A stretch of 58,941 nucleotides of DNA from Bacteroidales bacterium (GTDB lineage: Bacteria > Bacteroidota > Bacteroidia > Bacteroidales > UBA932): assembly GCA_016293535.1 (NCBI GenBank), contig JAEDEB010000006.1, positions 1-58,941 on the forward strand. The letters run 5' to 3'. The notes beneath the pieces are model-generated. The model saw nothing but the letters and a program-made list of their open reading frames with translations, made no database searches and had not been told where the DNA came from. Position numbers and translations under genes: made by a program. Of this stretch, positions 32,593 to 39,889 are shown piece after piece (positions within the stretch are counted from its first letter, which is position 1; every line of letters starts with the position of its first letter).

Positions 32593-33828
32593 ATGAATTT
32601 CCCTTTTTTCATAGCGCGCCGCTACCTTTTCGCAAAGAAGTCGCATAACGTGATAAACGTCATATCAGCGATTTCCGCAGCAGGTATGGCAGTCGGTACA
32701 GCCGCACTTATTATTATATTATCGGTTTACAACGGTTTCGACTCCCTTGTGAAATCGATGATGGGCACGGTGGAACCTGACCTTTTGATCAGCGCTTCGG
32801 AAGGGAAGGTCTTCGTCCCGGAAGGGGAACTCTACGACTGGATTTATGAGCAGCAGAGCGTTGCGTCCATGTGCACAGTCCTCGAGGAACAGGTGTTCTT
32901 GGATTACGACGGCAAACAGGAGGTTGCGGTGGCGAAGGGCGTCGATTCCATCTACGAGGAGGAATCGCCATTGGCAGCCTATGTCCGCGACGGTGAATAT
33001 GCACTCCACCGCGGGGATGTGCCCCTTGCCCTTGTCGGGGTTTCGCTCGCGCACCGGATTGGCGTCAATCCTCGTTTTCTGACTCCCTTGCGCATATACT
33101 ATCCTACCCGTACGCGCCGTATCTCCGCAGCTGATCCATTCGGCTCCATACGTTCGGTAAACGTTTGGCCTTCAGCTACTTTTGCTGTCAGTTCGGAGGT
33201 CGACGGAAAATATTTGATACTCCCCATAGAAAAGATGCGTGAACTTCTGGAATACGATGACGAGGTCTCAGGAGTTGAAATCCGCTTTGTTGAAGGAACA
33301 TCCGCCCAGGAGATGAAAAGGGTAGAGGAGGGGATTGCCGGCATCATCGCTGATACTGGAGCGAAACTGAAGGTAGCCGACCGCTTCCGCCAGAATGAAA
33401 CACTTTACAGGATGATGAAGTATGAGAAAGCTGCCATTTTCCTGATTCTCATCTTCGTGGTCATAATAATTGCCTTCAATATTTTCGGAAGCCTGTCCAT
33501 GCTCATAATAGAGAAAAGGGACGATGTCACGACTCTTCGCAGCATGGGCGCAGACGACCGTCTGGTACGACGCATTTTCGTGCTTGAGGGTTGGCTCATT
33601 TCCCTGACGGGAATGGCAGCGGGCCTGCTCCTTGGCGTCGCCTTCGTGCTTCTCCAGCAGCATTTCGGGCTCATATCGATGCCTTCCGGCTTCGTCGTCA
33701 GTGCCTATCCGGTAGAGCTCCACCTTTCCGACTTCCTTCTGACCGTGGCCGGAGTGTCAGCAATAGGCTATATTACAGCAATGCTCCCCGTCGCCTCCTT
33801 CCTGAAGAATGAGAAGAGGGGAGCATAG
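32593..33828 (+). CDS. LolC/LolE-type ABC transporter permease
   Basis: Inner-membrane protein of 411 residues in the FtsX/MacB permease family, likely part of lipoprotein release or a similar export task. One membrane segment (VGTAALIIILSVYNG) lies near the N-terminus, then a large periplasmic domain, then three C-terminal segments (FLILIFVVIIIAFNIFGSLSMLI and later). MIIEKRDDVTTLRSMGA-like sequence (LIIEKRDDVTTLRSMGA) is typical of LolC/E. No LolD ATPase is adjacent. The start at 32593 follows a promoter at 32573-32580; the upstream open frame is a shadow of the permease gene. Confidence 0.85.
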   Translation: MNFPFFIARRYLFAKKSHNVINVISAISAAGMAVGTAALIIILSVYNGFDSLVKSMMGTVEPDLLISASEGKVFVPEGELYDWIYEQQSVASMCTVLEEQVFLDYDGKQEVAVAKGVDSIYEEESPLAAYVRDGEYALHRGDVPLALVGVSLAHRIGVNPRFLTPLRIYYPTRTRRISAADPFGSIRSVNVWPSATFAVSSEVDGKYLILPIEKMRELLEYDDEVSGVEIRFVEGTSAQEMKRVEEGIAGIIADTGAKLKVADRFRQNETLYRMMKYEKAAIFLILIFVVIIIAFNIFGSLSMLIIEKRDDVTTLRSMGADDRLVRRIFVLEGWLISLTGMAAGLLLGVAFVLLQQHFGLISMPSGFVVSAYPVELHLSDFLLTVAGVSAIGYITAMLPVASFLKNEKRGA

Positions 33829-33873
33829 CGCTTTGCAGACGGTCAGTAACCGTTCGAGTCCTTGTATCAGTCC

Positions 33874-35229
33874 CTATACGAGTCCCTGCTCGACCATTGC
33901 GTTGGCGACCTTGAGGAAACCGGCGATGTTCGCGCCCTTGACGTAATTGATGTATCCGTCTTCCTCGGTGCCGTACTTGATGCAGGCGTCGTGGATGTCG
34001 GACATGATGCGGTGGAGATGCTCGTCGACCTCCTCCCTTGTCCATTTCTGACGTATGGAGTTCTGGGTCATCTCGAGACCTGAGGTAGCAACGCCGCCGG
34101 CATTGGATGCCTTACCCGGGGAGTAGAGAAGCTTGTGGGACTGGAAAATGGCAATAGCCTCAGGAGTGGTCGGCATATTCGCGCCCTCGGTCACGCAGTA
34201 GCAACCGTTCTCGACGAGCTTGCGTGCGTCGTCGGCGTCAATCTCGTTCTGGGTGGCGCAAGGCATTGCGATGTCGCATTTGATGCCCCAAGGACGCTGG
34301 TCGGCGAAGTACTGGGCCTGAGGATATTTGTCCGCATACTCCTTGATTCTGCCGCGGAGCACGTTCTTCAGGGTGAATACATATTCGAGTTTCTCCTCGT
34401 CAAGTCCTTCGGGATCATAGATGAATCCGTTGCTGTCCGAGAGGGTTACCACCTTTGCGCCGAGACGCATGGCCTTCTGGGCTGCGTACTGGGCCACATT
34501 GCCGGAACCTGAGATGCATACGGTCTGTCCTTCGAAGGATTTTCCGCGGGTGGCGAGCATGGCCTGTGCGAAGTAGCAGGCTCCATAGCCCGTCGCTTCA
34601 GGTCTGAGGAGGCTTCCACCCCAGGTCTGACCCTTTCCCGTAAGGGTCCCGCTCCATTCGTCGCGGAGTCTCTTGTACTGTCCGAAGAGGTAGCCCACCT
34701 CACGTCCGCCAACGCCGATGTCACCAGCAGGAACGTCCGTGTCAGGACCTATGTGCTTCTGGAGCTCGGTCATGAAACTCTGGCAGAATCTCATCACTTC
34801 TGCGTCTGACTTGCCTCTCGGACTGAAGTCGGAGCCTCCCTTTCCTCCGCCCATAGGCAGGGTGGTGAGGGCGTTCTTGTATACCTGCTCGAAGGCGAGG
34901 AACTTCATAATCGACAGATTGACGCTCTTATGGAAGCGTATTCCGCCCTTGTAAGGGCCTATCGCGCTGTTCATCTGTACACGGTAGCCTCTGTTTATCT
35001 GGATTTCTCCCTTGTCGTCCATCCAAGGGACGCGGAACATTATTACTCTTTCGGGTTCGACCATCCTTTCCATAATTTTCTGGTCGAGGAGATAAGGGCT
35101 GGTTTCGAGGTAAGGTGCAACACTCTCAAGCACTTCCCTCACAGCCTGATGGAATTCCGGCTCTCCGGGATTCTTCGCCACCAGCTCGTTCATGAAGTTG
35201 GCGATGTAGTTTTCAGTAAATTTGGACAT
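33874..35229 (-). CDS. gdhA: NADP-type glutamate dehydrogenase
   Basis: Cytoplasmic enzyme assimilating ammonia into glutamate from 2-oxoglutarate. The 451-residue length and the motif LPMGGGKGGSDFSPRGKS (catalytic lysines) mark the hexameric class. VCISGSGNVAQYAAQKA is the dinucleotide-binding fold. It converges with the LolC/E-like gene. It has a TATCTTTG promoter at 35252-35259, downstream of a strong terminator that insulates it from the lipoprotein pair. Glutamate is the precursor of arginine, so it supplies the operon at 3764-11902. Confidence 0.95.
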   Translation of the reverse strand: MSKFTENYIANFMNELVAKNPGEPEFHQAVREVLESVAPYLETSPYLLDQKIMERMVEPERVIMFRVPWMDDKGEIQINRGYRVQMNSAIGPYKGGIRFHKSVNLSIMKFLAFEQVYKNALTTLPMGGGKGGSDFSPRGKSDAEVMRFCQSFMTELQKHIGPDTDVPAGDIGVGGREVGYLFGQYKRLRDEWSGTLTGKGQTWGGSLLRPEATGYGACYFAQAMLATRGKSFEGQTVCISGSGNVAQYAAQKAMRLGAKVVTLSDSNGFIYDPEGLDEEKLEYVFTLKNVLRGRIKEYADKYPQAQYFADQRPWGIKCDIAMPCATQNEIDADDARKLVENGCYCVTEGANMPTTPEAIAIFQSHKLLYSPGKASNAGGVATSGLEMTQNSIRQKWTREEVDEHLHRIMSDIHDACIKYGTEEDGYINYVKGANIAGFLKVANAMVEQGLV

Positions 35230-35251
35230 GACTATTTGTTTTTGGATTCTT

Positions 35252-35259
35252 CAAAGATA
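35252..35259 (-). promoter_or_regulatory. promoter -7 element of gdhA
   Basis: TATCTTTG on the minus strand, 22 bases upstream of the gdhA ATG. A TTG lies about 23 bases further upstream, slightly long for the -33 spacing. Confidence 0.5.
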
Positions 35260-35283
35260 GTAAAAAGATACTAAGTAATCTTC

Positions 35284-35333
35284 AAAAAAATAACCTGCAT
35301 CATCTTATTCAGATCTGAAGCAGGCTATTTTTT
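35284..35333 (-). terminator. intrinsic terminator after the lipoprotein pair
   Basis: AAAAAAATAaCCTGC pairs with GCAGGcTATTTTTT across a loop of about 20 bases. The dyad has A and T tracts on both sides and could work on either strand; by position it ends the minus-strand lipoprotein transcript. Confidence 0.75.
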
Positions 35334-35361
35334 CAGGTTTTTAAATTTTTGCAGACCTCCG

Positions 35362-36162
35362 TTATTCTTCTTCGTCCGGATCTCCGTTCATATCGCGCAG
35401 TTCGTCAAAGGTTTTGTATGGCCACCGGTCCATAGGTTTGAGGGTACGGAGTGTTGGTGTCTTGCTCTCAGAATCCTCAAAGGTGACTTTCAGACGATTT
35501 CCTTCCCATACGGGATTACTAAAAGAGATAGGGGAAGATTCAATGGCTGACAATTTATGAAGAATATAGATCGGTTTAGCTTCAGAGTCCTGACGCAATA
35601 CGCACCAGTACTGGTTTTCCTCGGATATTACGTATACGGCTGGAAAATTGTTAGAGTATGGCTCCATATCCTCGACTCTCAGATAGAATTTGTCATAACT
35701 GTCGTCGGACTCCCAGTTCCCTGCCAGAATGTTTGTGACACAATACTCCCATTCCCCGTCAATTTTGCTGAAAGTCAATTCGATCCTGATGTCGTTTTCT
35801 GTAATTACGATATGGAGTCTGCCGTTGTCATCCAGTAAATAATCATAGCCTATCGGTCTTCCCGCTTCAAGGTCTGTGGATACTTCAAACGTTAACTTGC
35901 CGTCCTCAGCTTTCCAGAGCATATCGTAATCGTAGACATGCTCGAAACCGCTGTACAGGATTTCACCAGTACCGTCTGCATTCAGTTTCAGTTTCTGGAC
36001 AACGTTGTCGGGATCAGTGTTCTCCCATATGCCTACGAGCGTCTTTTCAGTGTCTGTAAGGTCAGTTGAGCCGTCGGTTCCGTTCTTGTCCTTGTTGCAG
36101 GCCACAGCTGCGGCGAGCAATGCTGCGCAGGCTGCAATCATCAAGTAATAAATTCTTTTCAT
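35362..36162 (-). CDS. lipoprotein, lipocalin-like (copy 2 of tandem pair)
   Basis: Predicted lipoprotein of 266 residues: MKRIYYLMIAACAALLAAAVACN gives a signal peptide with lipobox cysteine at about 22. The body has two beta-rich stretches beginning VGIWENTD and LAGNWESDD, resembling lipocalin-like repeats of Bacteroidales. Function is unknown. It is a paralogue of the gene directly upstream, with near-identical signal peptide and C-terminal region. The ATG overlaps the upstream stop (ATGA), so the two are translationally coupled. Confidence 0.8.
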   Translation of the reverse strand: MKRIYYLMIAACAALLAAAVACNKDKNGTDGSTDLTDTEKTLVGIWENTDPDNVVQKLKLNADGTGEILYSGFEHVYDYDMLWKAEDGKLTFEVSTDLEAGRPIGYDYLLDDNGRLHIVITENDIRIELTFSKIDGEWEYCVTNILAGNWESDDSYDKFYLRVEDMEPYSNNFPAVYVISEENQYWCVLRQDSEAKPIYILHKLSAIESSPISFSNPVWEGNRLKVTFEDSESKTPTLRTLKPMDRWPYKTFDELRDMNGDPDEEE

Positions 36163-36968
36163 CTTGTTGTGTGTTGTATATAGTTTACTCTTTTACTCTT
36201 CTCCTGTACATCAAACAGTTCATCATAGGTTTTGTATGGCCACCGGTCCATTGGTTTGAGCGTACGGAGTGTTGCTGTCTTGCTCTCAGAATCCTCAAAG
36301 GTTACTTTCAGGCGATTTCCTTCCCATACGGGATTACTTAAAGAGATATGGAAAGATTCAGTGGTTGTCATTTCATAAAGATTATAGATCGGTTTGGCTT
36401 CATAGTCCTGACCAAATTTGCAACAGTGCTGGGTGCCATCTGGATCTACATATACACTTTTTGATGTCACTGAGTAGCCCATATATTCTATCTCCTCGAC
36501 TTCAAGATAGAATTTGTCATAACTGTCGTCGGTCTCCCAGTCGCCAGCGAGGATGTTTGTGACGCCATATTCCCATTTGCCGTCTGCCTTGCTGAATGTA
36601 TAGTCTATATTGAGTCCATTCTCCTCAAAAGTGAGATGGAGATTGCCGTTTCCGTCCAGGGAATAAGCCATTTCCTCCATTATGGAATCCGAAAAGCCCA
36701 GTATTTCCATGGATATCCGGCCGTCTGCAGTGCGCCAGCGCATGCTGCAGTCCTGTCTGAGCATTTCGAAGCCACGGTACAGAATTTCACCCGTCCCGTC
36801 TGCATTGAGTTTCAGTTTCATGATATCGGAGTCGATGTCCTCATTCTCCCATACTCCTGCGAGAGAGGCTTCAATGCCGGATGCCCCGGTCTTTTCCTTG
36901 TTGCAGGCCACAGCTGCGGCGAGCAATACTGCGCAGGCTGCAATCATCAGCAGATAAGATCTTTTCAT
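36159..36968 (-). CDS. lipoprotein, lipocalin-like (copy 1 of tandem pair)
   Basis: Predicted lipoprotein of 269 residues, signal peptide MKRSYLLMIAACAVLLAAAVACN with lipobox cysteine. Start chosen at 36968 to match the paralogue; an ATG at 36992 would add eight residues. Two lipocalin-like halves start at LAGVWENED and LAGDWETDD. Its C-terminus differs from its neighbour only at the end, where it reads on as KSKRVNYIQHTTR to the ATGA junction, consistent with a tandem duplication that joined the two frames. Function unknown. Confidence 0.8.
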   Translation of the reverse strand: MKRSYLLMIAACAVLLAAAVACNKEKTGASGIEASLAGVWENEDIDSDIMKLKLNADGTGEILYRGFEMLRQDCSMRWRTADGRISMEILGFSDSIMEEMAYSLDGNGNLHLTFEENGLNIDYTFSKADGKWEYGVTNILAGDWETDDSYDKFYLEVEEIEYMGYSVTSKSVYVDPDGTQHCCKFGQDYEAKPIYNLYEMTTTESFHISLSNPVWEGNRLKVTFEDSESKTATLRTLKPMDRWPYKTYDELFDVQEKSKRVNYIQHTTR

Positions 36969-37013
36969 TGGTTGAGCAAGCCTATTAGTCATTTAAGTAA
37001 TACCGATTTCCGT

Positions 37014-37042
37014 TAAAGGTAAGATTTTTTTTATAATTTCAA
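37014..37042 (-). promoter_or_regulatory. promoter of the lipoprotein pair
   Basis: The minus strand reads TTG (37042-37040), 18 bases, TACCTTTA (37021-37014), one mismatch to TAnnTTTG. The dyad at 37044-37066 lies just upstream. Confidence 0.5.
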
Positions 37043-37043
37043 T

Positions 37044-37066
37044 CTTGTGCCCTACATTGGCACAAG
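37044..37066. promoter_or_regulatory. 8-bp inverted repeat between divergent promoters
   Basis: CTTGTGCC, seven bases, GGCACAAG: perfect 8-bp arms. It sits directly upstream of the -33 element of the minus promoter and overlaps the expected -33 region of the plus promoter (TAGTTTTG, 37074-37081). The position fits an operator controlling both directions. Confidence 0.55.
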
Positions 37067-37073
37067 CGAGGCT

Positions 37074-37081
37074 TAGTTTTG
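37074..37081 (+). promoter_or_regulatory. promoter -7 element of the small ORF
   Basis: TAGTTTTG, exact TAnnTTTG match, 18 bases before the ATG at 37100. Confidence 0.45.
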
Positions 37082-37099
37082 CATCAGAAACAAAAACCA

Positions 37100-37225
37100 A
37101 TGGATATGAAAACGACAGAATACAACAGCCTCCGTGGCATTTTCGCTTCTGAAGAATCCTTCCACGTCCTTGTCGACATGATTTCAGACCTTGATCTGGA
37201 AGTTGTCGGCACCTTCGCCCTTTAG
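37100..37225 (+). CDS. small ORF, 41 aa, unknown
   Basis: Reads MDMKTTEYNSLRGIFASEES at the start and ends DLEVVGTFAL. It has no recognised domain and no signal peptide or membrane segment; it is acidic. It sits alone on the plus strand between the lipoprotein pair and clpC with its own TAGTTTTG promoter 18 bases upstream. An ATG two codons later could also be the start. Whether it is translated is unknown; a matching AATCTGAA/TTCAGATT dyad (37227-37254) follows the stop. Confidence 0.45.
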   Translation: MDMKTTEYNSLRGIFASEESFHVLVDMISDLDLEVVGTFAL

Positions 37226-37277
37226 TAATCTGAAAAACCAGCTTGCTTCAGATTGCTTGACAAAGATTGCAAGTCAC

Positions 37278-39626
37278 TTAGTCGGCGAGCTTCAGGTCAA
37301 GGGTGTCGCCGGAAGGGGAGAGCCCTATCCTGAGGGTCCTGCCTTCGGATGCGGCACGGCTCAGTCGTCTCGCTGTCCTGTCCGCAATGATGAACTCGGA
37401 TACGGGGTTTTCTATGTATTTCTGAATCGCGCGCTTGAGCGGTCTCGCTCCGTAGTTCGGGTCATAACCCGCCTCTGCGACAAAGTCCTTGGCTGACTGG
37501 CTGATATTCAGACGGAAACCGGCTTCCGACATACGGGCACGCAGTTCCTTGATTTCTATGTCTATTATCTTCGCAATCTCCTGCTTGCCGAGAGGCTTGA
37601 AACATACGAGTTCGTCTATCCTGTTTATGAATTCCGGGGGGAAAGTCTTCCTTATTGCCTTGGACACCACTGCCTGCCTGTCATATGCAAGGTCGCGGGC
37701 GGAGGTCATGAATCCTATGCCCTTGCCATAGTCTTCAAGCTCCCGAGTGCCTACGTTGGAGGTCATTATCACTATGGTGTTGCGGAAATTGACCGTGCGC
37801 CCGTTGCTGTCGGTCAGCCTTCCTTCGTCCAGAACCTGGAGCAGAAGATTGAATATGTCGGGATGAGCCTTCTCGATTTCGTCCAGAAGGACGACACAGT
37901 ATGGCTTGCGGCGCACCTGTTCGCTGAGCTGGCCGCCCTCGTCGAATCCAACGTATCCCGGAGGCGCGCCTACCAGGCGGGAAACATTGAACTTCTCCAT
38001 ATACTCGCTCATGTCTATCCTCACCATATTCTCCTCGGAGTCGAAGAGGTAGTCGGCAATCTGCTTGGCGAGTTTGGTCTTGCCCACGCCTGTGGGACCA
38101 AAGAACAGGAAGCTTCCTATGGGACGGTTCGGGTCCTTTATTCCTGCACGGCCGCGCTGTATGGCTCTTACAACCGTGTCGACTGCCTCGTCCTGTCCTA
38201 TTATGTGACTTTTGAGGCGTTCCGCCATCCTAAGCAGCCGGTCACTTTCTCCGACTGCCATTCTTCCGGCCGGGATGCCGGACATCTGAGAGACCACAGT
38301 CGCGACGTCGGCGGGGCTGACCTTGACGGATGCGCGGGGATTTCGTGAGCGGCGCAGCCTCACCATGGACCCGGCCTCGTCCATCGCGTCGATGGCCTTG
38401 TCCGGAAGACAGCGGTCGCTGATGTATCTGTCGGTAAGTTTCACGCAGGCCTCGATTGCCTCGTCGGTGTAGACGACCTTATGGTGGGCTTCGTAATTCT
38501 TGCGGAGCTGGTCAAGTATCTTCACGCTGTATGCGAGATCCGCCGCTTCGACCACCACCTTCTGGAAGCGTCTGTCAAGGGCTCCGTCCTTCTCCACTGT
38601 CTTGCGGAACTCTTCCATCGTGGTCGCTCCTATACACTGTATCTCACCCCTCGCGAGGGCTGGCTTGAGCATATTTGCCGCATCAAGGCTGCCGGATGCG
38701 CTTCCTGCCCCCACTATGGTATGGAACTCGTCTATGAACAGTATGATGTCCGGGTTTGCGCTCAGCTGTGAGATGATGTTCTTTATTCTCTTCTCGAAAT
38801 CTCCGCGGTACCTTGTGCCGGCGACCACTGATGCGATGTCGAGGGTGACGAGTTTTTTGCCCCTGAGGGCTTCCGGGATGCGTCCGTCAGCTATTCGGAG
38901 GGCGATTCCTTCCACTATGGCTGACTTGCCGACTCCGGGCTCGCCAATCAGCATGGGGTTGTTCTTTTTTCTCCTTCCGAGTATCTGTATGACCCTTGCG
39001 ATTTCTTCATCCCTCCCCACGACAGGGTCGAGCCGTCCCTCGGCTGCGGCTTTTGTCAGGTCGTAGCCGAACTCTCCCAGAGGATCTTCGGAATGGTCCG
39101 AGAGAAGTTCCTGATTGTTCATTGCCCCGCCTTCGCTTTCCTCTTCTCCGGTTTCGTCGGATTTACTGCCGTTCCGGGAAGGCAGCAGCATCCCGGCCCT
39201 GTCGAGAAAGCCGGCTATCCTTCCGTAGTCCACGCCCGTGTCCCTGAGGTAACTCTGTCCGAAGCTTCCGGATATCTTTGCGAGAGCAAGCAGCAGGTGG
39301 ACCGGACCGGCTTCGGAAGCCCTGGTCTTGACAGCTTCAAGGACTGTGAAGCTGAGGATATTGTGGGCCGTTCTCGAGAACTGGATGTTGTCAAGTTCCG
39401 AAAAAGGTATATGCTCGTCCGTGAATATCTTGGAGTCTATGAACTGCTTCAGTTCCTGGAGGTCGACCTCGAGGGCCTTGAGCGCATCGCAGGCATCGTT
39501 GTCCCCGTGCCTGATGAGACCCAGGATCAGGTGGTCCGCCCCGATGCTGCGGCACCCGGTTCTCATCGCCTCCTCGCGTGCGAAACCCAGAATTACATTC
39601 AGGCTGTCTGAAATCTTTATCTGCAT
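37278..39626 (-). CDS. clpC: ClpC-like AAA+ unfoldase lacking the middle domain
   Basis: Hexameric unfoldase that feeds ClpP, 782 residues. Clp-N repeats (about 1-150) are followed by AAA1 (GEPGVGKSA, IILFIDEFHTIVGAG) and AAA2 (GPTGVGKTK, VVLLDEIEKAHPD). The sequence goes from DEAGSMVRLRRSRNPRAS almost directly to VATVVSQMSGIPAGRM: the ~50-residue UVR coiled-coil middle domain of standard Bacteroidota ClpC is missing. GIGF near the end of AAA2 matches the ClpP-binding loop. Start at ATG 39626, downstream of promoter TAAATTTG. Confidence 0.88.
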   Translation of the reverse strand: MQIKISDSLNVILGFAREEAMRTGCRSIGADHLILGLIRHGDNDACDALKALEVDLQELKQFIDSKIFTDEHIPFSELDNIQFSRTAHNILSFTVLEAVKTRASEAGPVHLLLALAKISGSFGQSYLRDTGVDYGRIAGFLDRAGMLLPSRNGSKSDETGEEESEGGAMNNQELLSDHSEDPLGEFGYDLTKAAAEGRLDPVVGRDEEIARVIQILGRRKKNNPMLIGEPGVGKSAIVEGIALRIADGRIPEALRGKKLVTLDIASVVAGTRYRGDFEKRIKNIISQLSANPDIILFIDEFHTIVGAGSASGSLDAANMLKPALARGEIQCIGATTMEEFRKTVEKDGALDRRFQKVVVEAADLAYSVKILDQLRKNYEAHHKVVYTDEAIEACVKLTDRYISDRCLPDKAIDAMDEAGSMVRLRRSRNPRASVKVSPADVATVVSQMSGIPAGRMAVGESDRLLRMAERLKSHIIGQDEAVDTVVRAIQRGRAGIKDPNRPIGSFLFFGPTGVGKTKLAKQIADYLFDSEENMVRIDMSEYMEKFNVSRLVGAPPGYVGFDEGGQLSEQVRRKPYCVVLLDEIEKAHPDIFNLLLQVLDEGRLTDSNGRTVNFRNTIVIMTSNVGTRELEDYGKGIGFMTSARDLAYDRQAVVSKAIRKTFPPEFINRIDELVCFKPLGKQEIAKIIDIEIKELRARMSEAGFRLNISQSAKDFVAEAGYDPNYGARPLKRAIQKYIENPVSEFIIADRTARRLSRAASEGRTLRIGLSPSGDTLDLKLAD

Positions 39627-39644
39627 ATTTTTATCTGTACCCTG

Positions 39645-39652
39645 CAAATTTA
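39645..39652 (-). promoter_or_regulatory. promoter -7 element of clpC
   Basis: TAAATTTG on the minus strand, 18 bases before the ATG at 39626. It excludes the longer TTG start at 39647. Confidence 0.5.
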
Positions 39653-39781
39653 CGGAATCTGAAAAAATATACTGCTTCAGATTTGAAGATTCCTTATTCC
39701 GATGATGGAGGGCAGCCGCAGCTACGTGACTGATGAGGAAGGCAAGATGAACAGGATTTTCTACCGTATTTGCTCAGTATT

Positions 39782-39804
39782 CTGTAATTTTTACAGTATA
39801 TTTG
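39782..39804 (+). promoter_or_regulatory. gyrA promoter with adjacent dyad
   Basis: TATATTTG (39797-39804) matches TAnnTTTG and lies 86 bases before gyrA. Immediately upstream is CTGTAA-TTT-TTACAG (39782-39796), a perfect 6-bp inverted repeat that could be an operator. The intervening leader has a short GCCG/CGGC hairpin. The rest of the clpC-gyrA gap (39653-39781) shows nothing convincing. Confidence 0.5.
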
Positions 39805-39889
39805 CAGGTTGTAAAAAACCCATAACCGCCGGAAATCGGCGAAAAAGGGCCAAAGAAAGAGAATTTTCAAAAAAGTATAGACAGTAACT

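Noticed and set aside
33829..33873. Shared terminator between the LolC/E-like gene and gdhA
   Set aside because: Only short imperfect stems and no T tract were found.
37227..37277. AATCTGAA/TTCAGATT dyad between the small ORF and clpC as an intrinsic terminator
   Set aside because: The stem is present but there is no T tract at the right place on either strand, so I did not call it a terminator.
39702..39887. 61-codon open frame upstream of gyrA
   Set aside because: Most of it lies upstream of the predicted gyrA transcript start, it runs into the gyrA leader and shows no family resemblance.
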